40,930 nt of DNA, from NCBI GenBank assembly GCA_030425505.1, contig JAUIAB010000025.1:1-40930 (forward strand), in the 5' to 3' direction. This DNA is from Bacteroidia bacterium. GTDB taxonomy: Bacteria; Bacteroidota; Bacteroidia; Cytophagales; Flammeovirgaceae. Shown piece after piece: positions 34,873 through 40,930 of the stretch. The translations under genes and the position numbers were made by a program. How positions within the stretch are numbered: position 1 is the first letter of the stretch; each line of letters starts with the position of its first letter. The notes under the pieces were generated by a model. It was given only the letters and a program-made list of their open reading frames with translations, was not told the origin of the DNA and did no database searches.

Positions 34873-35343
34873 ATGGATATTGTTTATTTTGACCCAATAA
34901 ATATTGTTGGAGTTAGTGTTAGAACGATTAATGAAGGCAGTAAAGCTATCGAAGATATTAGTGCCCTGTGGGATCGCTTTATGAGTGAAGATATTTCTTG
35001 TTTGATCACTAATAAAGCAGATGATAACATCTACTGCTTTTATACCGATTATGAAGGGGATCATACCAAGCCTTATACGGTTGTTTTAGGGCATGCTGTT
35101 CACTCTCTAGATGTCATTCCTGATGGTTTGGCTGGGAGGACTTTTGAAAGAGGCAGTTATACTCCTTTTCAGGCTAAAGGCAATATTTTAGAAGGAGCTG
35201 TTGCCAAAGCATGGGGGAATATATGGGAGGCTGATATTCCAAGAAATTACGAGGCTGATTTTGAGGTATATGGAGAAAAAGCTAGTGACCCTAGTAATGC
35301 TGAAGTCGATATTTTTATTGGAGTAAATGAGCTGATACGATAA
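34873..35343 (+). CDS. GyrI-like effector-binding-domain protein
   Basis: 156 residues in one GyrI-like/AraC effector-binding domain: MDIVYFDPINIVGVSVRT at the N-terminus, YCFYTDYEGDHTKPYTVVLGHAV in the middle and EADFEVYGEKASDPSNAEVDIFIGV at the end, which is the characteristic closing block of this fold. It has no DNA-binding domain, so it probably binds a small molecule. It follows the YafY/YobV-type regulator by 93 nt, matching a yobV-yobU-like arrangement. The stop codon is the first unit of a degenerate octamer repeat (35341-35380). Confidence 0.85.
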   Translation: MDIVYFDPINIVGVSVRTINEGSKAIEDISALWDRFMSEDISCLITNKADDNIYCFYTDYEGDHTKPYTVVLGHAVHSLDVIPDGLAGRTFERGSYTPFQAKGNILEGAVAKAWGNIWEADIPRNYEADFEVYGEKASDPSNAEVDIFIGVNELIR

Positions 35344-35380
35344 TGTGGTAATGGGTTAATATGCTGATGTGCTAATCATA
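35341..35380. repeat. Degenerate octamer tandem repeat
   Basis: Forty bases divide exactly into five 8-mers: TAATGTGG, TAATGGGT, TAATATGC, TGATGTGC, TAATCATA. The first unit supplies the stop codon of the GyrI-like gene. Loose TAATGTGC tandem arrays occur between genes in Bacteroidota (recalled, not checked). Confidence 0.6.
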
Positions 35381-35406
35381 TATTTAAAAATGTAGTTTTG
35401 TGTAGT

Positions 35407-35757
35407 ATGAACCTTAAAGCTGTTGACGCTTTTTATGAACAGAAAACAGAGCCTTTGAAAGGTTGCCTCTTAGCATTGAGGTTTTTTATTCTAGACTTTA
35501 ATTCTTTGATCACGGAAGAGTGGAAGTACAGGATGCCTTTCTTTTGTTATAAGGGGAAGATGTTTTGCTATTTGTGGATGGATAAAAAATCTTGTGAGCC
35601 GTATATTGGAATTGTGGAAGGCAATAAGATTGATCACCCTTTACTCGAGCGGGGCGACCGATCTAGGATGAAAATTTTGAGAGTTAACCCTTTAGAAGAT
35701 TTGCCTTTAGAGCGTATAGAGGAGGTTTTTAATCAGGCTCTCTTTTTTTATAAATAA
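35407..35757 (+). CDS. DUF1801-family (YdhG-like) protein
   Basis: 116-residue cytoplasmic protein from the ATG at 35407 (a TTG three codons upstream is possible). The sequence ALRFFILDFNSLITEEWKYRMPFFCYKGKMFCYLWMDKK, followed by EPYIGIVEGNKI and a C-terminal FNQALFFYK, fits the DUF1801 (iron-chaperone/YdhG-like) fold. These small proteins have no firm function. It ends 4 nt before the stop of the convergent AsmA-like gene. G+C in this part of the window is visibly higher than in the first 30 kb. Confidence 0.7.
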   Translation: MNLKAVDAFYEQKTEPLKGCLLALRFFILDFNSLITEEWKYRMPFFCYKGKMFCYLWMDKKSCEPYIGIVEGNKIDHPLLERGDRSRMKILRVNPLEDLPLERIEEVFNQALFFYK

Positions 35758-35761
35758 AGAG

Positions 35762-38700
35762 CTACTTGTTCCATTTTAGCTTCATTTTTTTACCTACTTT
35801 TTTCTCTACTTTGGTTGGCTTATAGTTGGTCTTTATGCCAATACTAGATGTTATTCCTGTTAAAAGGCTTTTTACCCAATAATTGAAGATGTATTTGGAC
35901 GGATCCCTTCTGTAAAATATTTTCCCTTTTCTTAAGAATACTATTTTAGGGTTATCTGATATGATGACGAAATTATTAGCAATAAAGGACATTATGATTG
36001 CCTTCAGATCCCCTCTATTTTTATTTGGGTTTTTTAATACTTCTACTTCAAGGTTCTGATATTTAAATTTCATTCTACCAGTAGAGTAGTCATTATTGGC
36101 TCTTACAATAAATTTCATTCCTTTAGCTCTTCCACTTTTTACTTTTACATATACAGCTGTCTCTAAAAGTGGGTTGAGTACTTCTAAGTCCATTTTCTCT
36201 AAGCGACCTTTGTATTCATAGGCTCCGTTAGGGCTTAATGGGTTTATTTTAAAGTCTATTTCTAAAAGGCTGTTGCTGCCCATAAAGTCCGCTTCTGCTC
36301 TTAGCTTGATTACATCTCCTGCCTCAAGTATTAGTGAGTCATTGGTTATCCCTGTTATTTCAACCCTTAGGTCTTCCAAGCTTACCCTTGCGAGACTGAA
36401 TTGATTGGTAGTATCTGCTATAGAGGTTTGGTATTGCTCGTTGTATTCTATTGCTCCCGTTACATTTATTGTATCTAGTTTTACATAATTTTCTAAATTC
36501 ATTAAAAATACCTGCGGTAATGGGGGAGGTTGCGGATTTTCTGCGTAAGGATATGTTTTATCTCTGGTTATTAAAATTTGTAAATCGTTTACATCAACTG
36601 TATTTGCTACTACCTCTTTTTTATTCAAAAGTGAAAGTACATTTAAGTCCAACACTTTTATTTCTCCACTTTGTAAAGTAATACAGTCTGTTTGGAATTC
36701 TTTTCTAAAAAAATATTCATTTTTTGGCATTGAAGGGGCAAGGTAAAGTGAGTTTAAGGTCATTTTTTTCTGGCTGGAGGAGATATCCAACCCTCTCCAT
36801 TTTAAGATGGAATATCCATCATCTAAGTAGATTTTTGAATCTTCAGAATAGAAGTTTATGCTATCTAAATGAATTTGCTTCTGCTCTGTATTTGCGCTGT
36901 CTTTATCTATTTGCCAACCGTAGATAGTCGTGGAAAAATCATTTATCTGGTTTTCAAGAATCTTACTTTTTGGAATTAAGTCTTCTAACTCGTCTTCACC
37001 ACTATAGACATATTTTTCGAGAGATGGAGCAACTATAGTTTTTTGCTGTTCTTTGAATTGACCATTTTCTACTTTGATTTCTCCAATCTTTATATGATTT
37101 AGTTTATCTAGGATTTTTTCTTCCCATTTTGTAGAATCCTTGTTACTCACCCTATTCTCTGTACCTCCTAAAAGTTCTATAGATGGTCTTTCGATATTAA
37201 TCTTATGGAGGCTTAGTTCTCTGTCTCTTAATATTTTATCCAAATCAAAAGAGGTGATGTTGATTTCTGGTATCTCTATTTTCTTTATTTTTTGCTTTTC
37301 CTTCTGGAGCTTAGACTCATTGCTTCTGAAGGTTGGAAGCACTTTAAGGTTTTTGATTTCTATCTCTTTTTCTGTTGAACCATATTTTGCTTTATCATAA
37401 AAGAAATGATAGTTGCTTTTTGGCGAATAATATGCTCCTTTTTCGAAATTGAGGCTGTATTTTCCTTTGGTTAACAGGTTTAAGACGCTATCCCCTTTTT
37501 GGTAGATGAATGATTGTATCTTTCCAAAAATATTGGAGGATATGTAGTTTTTACCGCGCTCATCAAACACCTCTATTTCTCCATTGTTTATGACTATTTC
37601 GTTAGCTTTAAGACTGCTAAAGCTTTTTAAAGTTGTATCCTTTTCCGTTTGATGGTTAATCCTTTTATCTGACAAGTACCCTTTTAGCATAGGTTTATCT
37701 ACAAAGATTCTCTCCAGCAACCAATGTCCAGTTTTCAGGCTCTTCCATAGGTTTAAAGAGTCTACTTCAGCAAAGTTGATAAAGGCATTAAATTCATTCT
37801 TTTGCCAATCAGATACTCCTCTTTTTACAGGTAAAATTTCTACTTCTTTAGCTCTCAATTTCTTTTCCCTAGTATCAAAGTACCCTTCTCCTATCCAAAG
37901 GTCATGCTCTGTACCTTCTAAATGACGAAACCCTTCTTTAAAGCTTATGGATAATATTTGAGGATGACGATCAAGCCACTCTTCCTTATTTTTTGGAATA
38001 GAGTCTGCTTTCCATTGGTTTACATTGACATCAATCTCTGTTGCTGCAGACTTTAACTGTTTATCATTAAAAAAAGTATATTTTCCACGATATATTTTTA
38101 TATCCTGCAAGTCAAATAATTGAATTAGAGAAGGGGCTGTTTTTTTGTTTTGTTCTATATCTTCCGTTTCAGAGCTATTGCTTCGTACTTCAATGGATGG
38201 ATTTGTTATCTCCAGACTTCTGGATTTTAGTTTTTGATTTTTTACAAATTTTCTAACATCAAATCCTGATAAAGCTATTTTACTAATTGAAGATTTATTT
38301 CTCAAAAAATCACTCCCCTGCATTACTTCTTCATTGGTATTCCATTGAATAAAATTCAAGTCACTCGAGGTAAAAAGGCTATCTGATGTTGAGAAATTGG
38401 CTTTTGTCTTTAGCTTATATCTATCTTTTTTATTCTCAATATCAATAATAAAGCTTCCTCTCCAAGCAGTAGAATTCCATATTTTTCTTGCTTTTTCTCT
38501 TGCACTTAGATCTGAAATATTTAATCCATGCCCAATAAGGTTAAGCTTATTTATTTGAATATTATTCTTTGTTCTCTTATTATCTATTGTAATATCTGCG
38601 CTAAAGATTGAAATTTTATCGAAAATTATTTTTTCAATTTTATCTTTTACAATAGGGTATATATTTCCATCTATTTTAACTAGAGAGAAATTTGCATTTT

Positions 38701-40093
38701 TAGGATAGTATTCAAGTTTAGGACTCTCTAAATAGATCTCTTTTCCAGTAATTATCTTTTCTTTTACTGCTTTTTCTACGTCTATGCTATCTACTTTTAT
38801 ACGTCTTAATTGAAGAGTTATCTCTTCCTTTCGCTTAGTAGAGGCTTGTAAAAAGGGTGTGGCTATTTCGAGATTCTTACTCTTAGTGTCATATGTTATT
38901 TCAGAAAAAGAAAGGCTGTCTTTAGAAGAAAATGTGTAAAACCCGTTTTGTGTTTTTATTTTGACTCTATTGTAAAGAATTTGCTTCCAATCAATTTTAC
39001 CCTTCTTTAATTTTGTTTTAATTTTTGATGCTTCTATCTCAACCCCATTAGCTTTTGCGATAGCTTTTGAAGCTCCAGAGTATTTAGCATCACCATTTTT
39101 AATAGTAAAGTGACCTATTTGAAGAGAGTCTATTGATGAAATTTCATTTCTCTTTCTTGGTTTTTTTGTAGTAATACTAGATGAAAGCTTAACGGAAGGG
39201 TTTGTTAATTGAAGGGAGTCTATCAGCAAAAACCTATTGTCTACTATTTTATCCAGTTGAACTTTTGTGCTTAACGAAGGGATGGCAAGCTGGTATTCTT
39301 GCGTATTTATATTAAGCCCTTGTATTTTAATTAGCTTGTTTGGCCATAAGAAAAGCATGCTGTCTAATGCTGCTTTTCCTCCGTCGGATTCCCAAACAGT
39401 ATTTTTTCCAAAAGAGATTTCTCCTTTTTCTAGTTTGACTCCTTTTTTTGACTCCTGACTAATTTTTTCTGACCAAATACCAAGGTTTGTTAGCTGTATA
39501 TTAATGGTTTGAAGCTTTTTGAAAAAGCCTGAGTCAATATCTTTTATTTTGGCATCATTTATAGTTAAGCTATGGACTATAAGCTCTTTGATATCATTAC
39601 TCAAAAGTTCTTTTGTACCGCCTTCTTGCTGGGTAAACTGTTTTCTTAGTTGATTGAGAGAAAAGTTTACAGAGGGCTTTGAAAGGTACACTTTTTTTAT
39701 AATGATTCTTTGTTGGGTAAATGCTTTCCATAGGTTTAGCTTTTCTACTAAAATATCCGCTCCCTGAAAAAGCTCTTTTACTGTTACATTTTTTTCTTTA
39801 TTTTTTGGAGTGTAAATTATTTTTGTATTTTCCAGTTCCAGTTTATTGAGAAAGAGGTTATAGCTTATTTTAGAGTATAGCAAACGATATTGCCGGTTGG
39901 TTTTTAGGTAAATAAACTCCTGAAGTGTATTACCGAGTATTTCATCTGTATAGAAATAAAGTATAGACTGTATAATAGAAAGAAATAGTAGTAATGTGAG
40001 CGATACCCTGGAAAATCTACGCCATCCCCTACCTTTTCTTTTTAGCTTAGGTTTAGAATCTTGAGGTTCTGTATTTTCTTTTGCTTCATCCAA
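35762..40093 (-). CDS. Giant AsmA-like (DUF748-type) membrane-anchored periplasmic protein
   Basis: 1443 residues. After a basic N-terminus (WRRFSRVS) there is one membrane helix (~30-48, LTLLLFLSIIQSILYF), so most of the protein should face the periplasm. The body repeats a strand-rich module with phrases such as TINDAKIKDID, HFTIKNGDAKYSG, QDIKIYRGKYTFF, NEIVINNGEIEVFD and IGEIKVENGQFKEQ, each an 'I-x-N-G-x-(I/F)' turn preceding short strands. The C-terminal ~180 residues (LNPLLETAVYVKVKSGRAKGMKFIVRANNDYSTGRMKFKYQNLEVEV) are the AsmA/DUF748-type end. Related AsmA/TamB proteins are proposed to carry lipids or assemble outer-membrane proteins between membranes; that is an inference here. A TAGTTTTG -7 match lies at 40116-40123 on the minus strand. 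Confidence 0.8.
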   Translation of the reverse strand: MDEAKENTEPQDSKPKLKRKGRGWRRFSRVSLTLLLFLSIIQSILYFYTDEILGNTLQEFIYLKTNRQYRLLYSKISYNLFLNKLELENTKIIYTPKNKEKNVTVKELFQGADILVEKLNLWKAFTQQRIIIKKVYLSKPSVNFSLNQLRKQFTQQEGGTKELLSNDIKELIVHSLTINDAKIKDIDSGFFKKLQTINIQLTNLGIWSEKISQESKKGVKLEKGEISFGKNTVWESDGGKAALDSMLFLWPNKLIKIQGLNINTQEYQLAIPSLSTKVQLDKIVDNRFLLIDSLQLTNPSVKLSSSITTKKPRKRNEISSIDSLQIGHFTIKNGDAKYSGASKAIAKANGVEIEASKIKTKLKKGKIDWKQILYNRVKIKTQNGFYTFSSKDSLSFSEITYDTKSKNLEIATPFLQASTKRKEEITLQLRRIKVDSIDVEKAVKEKIITGKEIYLESPKLEYYPKNANFSLVKIDGNIYPIVKDKIEKIIFDKISIFSADITIDNKRTKNNIQINKLNLIGHGLNISDLSAREKARKIWNSTAWRGSFIIDIENKKDRYKLKTKANFSTSDSLFTSSDLNFIQWNTNEEVMQGSDFLRNKSSISKIALSGFDVRKFVKNQKLKSRSLEITNPSIEVRSNSSETEDIEQNKKTAPSLIQLFDLQDIKIYRGKYTFFNDKQLKSAATEIDVNVNQWKADSIPKNKEEWLDRHPQILSISFKEGFRHLEGTEHDLWIGEGYFDTREKKLRAKEVEILPVKRGVSDWQKNEFNAFINFAEVDSLNLWKSLKTGHWLLERIFVDKPMLKGYLSDKRINHQTEKDTTLKSFSSLKANEIVINNGEIEVFDERGKNYISSNIFGKIQSFIYQKGDSVLNLLTKGKYSLNFEKGAYYSPKSNYHFFYDKAKYGSTEKEIEIKNLKVLPTFRSNESKLQKEKQKIKKIEIPEINITSFDLDKILRDRELSLHKINIERPSIELLGGTENRVSNKDSTKWEEKILDKLNHIKIGEIKVENGQFKEQQKTIVAPSLEKYVYSGEDELEDLIPKSKILENQINDFSTTIYGWQIDKDSANTEQKQIHLDSINFYSEDSKIYLDDGYSILKWRGLDISSSQKKMTLNSLYLAPSMPKNEYFFRKEFQTDCITLQSGEIKVLDLNVLSLLNKKEVVANTVDVNDLQILITRDKTYPYAENPQPPPLPQVFLMNLENYVKLDTINVTGAIEYNEQYQTSIADTTNQFSLARVSLEDLRVEITGITNDSLILEAGDVIKLRAEADFMGSNSLLEIDFKINPLSPNGAYEYKGRLEKMDLEVLNPLLETAVYVKVKSGRAKGMKFIVRANNDYSTGRMKFKYQNLEVEVLKNPNKNRGDLKAIIMSFIANNFVIISDNPKIVFLRKGKIFYRRDPSKYIFNYWVKSLLTGITSSIGIKTNYKPTKVEKKVGKKMKLKWNK

Positions 40094-40183
40094 TGGATTA
40101 AGAAATCAGCTTTACCAAAACTAAAGCTAATTTCTCAATCTCTGAAATGAACTACCTTTCTTATAGCTCTTTTTTTAGATTAT

Positions 40184-40930
40184 TTATTTGTTAATTACAT
40201 TCTCAATAAAATCAAATAATGGAGCATCACTATCATCTCCACCACTTAAGTAACCTATCCCACCCATACTGTCTCCTGTTGGTATCACTGAGGCTTCAGC
40301 AAAGCTTAACCGCAAAACATATGAATTCCATATCGAATTAACTGATTCATTGGGGCTATTAATCATTAAAGCATTTAAGCCCATTGTTCGCCCTACTGGA
40401 AAAGTATAAACTGAAGCAGATAAAACCTCTATGTCATCAACGCTAGGTATAAATATAATATGCGAGTTAGGAGATGATATCACTCGCCTTCTTGCATCTG
40501 CAATTGCATGACTTAACGGAGTTAAAGCATCAGGACCATAAAATGAAATGCCAACAAAAATTCTTTGATCACCAAAAATTTCTGCACTTATTAGCTCAAT
40601 AGCCAACGCCGTATTGGCTGCTATATCTACATTTCTATTACCTAAGTCAGAGGTATTTACATAAATTTGAATGCGGTGTGGGTATTCATGAGGTTCTTTT
40701 TCTTTCCTATCCCTTCTTCTTCTTCGATTTCTGCTTTCATCCCAATCCTCAAGTCTCGCACGATCTGAGTCATAATCTGGTTCATTTCTAGGATCCCACG
40801 TTTCTCTACCATCTGAATTATTGGCTTCCTTCACAATATCGCTAGCACTAAGCTGCCCTCCTTGTATTGCCTGAAGTCTTGTCATGGCGCGACTCGCAGG
40901 ATTATAACCTTTAGGCACTGAAGCTGGCGT
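40184..40930 (-). CDS. Unrecognised protein, C-terminal part (truncated by window edge)
   Basis: The frame is open to the right edge with codons for TPAS before a possible GTG at 40918, so the gene most likely starts outside the window. About 249 residues are visible. Residues ~30-80 are charged and low in complexity, with an Arg/Lys-rich cluster (RNRRRRRDRKEKEP). The remaining ~160 residues form a compact alpha/beta-looking domain: RIQIYVNTSDLGNRNVDIAANTALAIELISAE, FVGISFYGPDAL and ADARRRVISSPNSHIIFIPSVDDIEVL. This could be a von Willebrand A-like or other Rossmann-type fold, but the MIDAS motif is not present. No family can be named. The stop is 91 nt upstream of the AsmA-like gene's start. 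Confidence 0.75.
   Translation of the reverse strand, partial: TPASVPKGYNPASRAMTRLQAIQGGQLSASDIVKEANNSDGRETWDPRNEPDYDSDRARLEDWDESRNRRRRRDRKEKEPHEYPHRIQIYVNTSDLGNRNVDIAANTALAIELISAEIFGDQRIFVGISFYGPDALTPLSHAIADARRRVISSPNSHIIFIPSVDDIEVLSASVYTFPVGRTMGLNALMINSPNESVNSIWNSYVLRLSFAEASVIPTGDSMGGIGYLSGGDDSDAPLFDFIENVINK

Noticed and set aside
1-40930. tRNA, rRNA, CRISPR arrays, transposases, integrases or attachment sites
   Set aside because: I looked for T-loop patterns, evenly spaced direct repeats and transposase or integrase motifs and found none; a tRNA search program could still be run as a check.

Overview
The window looks like chromosomal DNA of an AT-rich member of the Bacteroidota, probably a marine or aquatic Cytophagales-type bacterium. 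The evidence is a TonB-dependent receptor with STN and carboxypeptidase-regulatory-like domains, a TraR/DksA protein that lacks the full zinc-finger cysteine set, paired OmpH/Skp chaperones, many short Sec signal peptides ending in SQ or GQ, start regions with little Shine-Dalgarno sequence, and several upstream regions carrying the Bacteroidota -7 element TAnnTTTG. The best of these are TTTG-N19-TACTTTTG at 327-357 and TTG-N19-TATTTTTA at 8420-8449. I saw no rRNA, tRNA, CRISPR array, transposase or phage gene.

Layout. 1-8400: a left-truncated secreted protein, a purple-acid-phosphatase-like metallophosphoesterase, an orphan class Ia ribonucleotide reductase beta subunit (nrdB), a fused trehalose-6-phosphate synthase/phosphatase, and a TonB-dependent receptor. 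8500-11500: TraR/DksA, scpB, an HsdR-N-like nuclease-fold protein, fabG and tag. 11500-20400: a 1197-residue protein with seven predicted PAS domains and a SpoIIE-type PP2C phosphatase, two OmpH paralogues, dapF and infB. 20400-26900: an LptC-like lipoprotein, a LytTR response regulator joined to a TRAP solute-binding lipoprotein, a family-2-like glycosyltransferase, a pentapeptide-repeat protein, an RsbU-like phosphatase and a small outer-membrane barrel. 26870-31360: a DNA-repair and topology stretch with topoisomerase IB, a small DUF1328 membrane protein, a small zinc-binding DUF2256 protein, cryptochrome DASH and an iron-sulfur photolyase-family gene split by one frameshift. 31400-35760: two exported unknowns, dps, a GC-richer structured intergenic element, a YafY/YobV-type WYL regulator with a GyrI-like effector-binding partner, and a DUF1801 protein. 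35760-40930: a 1443-residue AsmA-like membrane-anchored protein and a right-truncated unknown protein.

How it fits together. Most genes are housekeeping or envelope functions in short transcription units. The most distinctive parts are (i) the DUF2256/Cry-DASH/FeS-photolyase cluster, whose last gene is frameshifted but keeps all four cluster cysteines at the spacing known from PhrB; (ii) a response regulator 3 nt upstream of a TRAP-type binding protein with no permease genes nearby; (iii) two unrelated PP2C signalling phosphatases with no kinase beside them; (iv) several clean palindromes at gene starts; and (v) the unrecognised right-edge protein next to the giant AsmA-like protein. I found no single obvious new defence or biosynthetic system.
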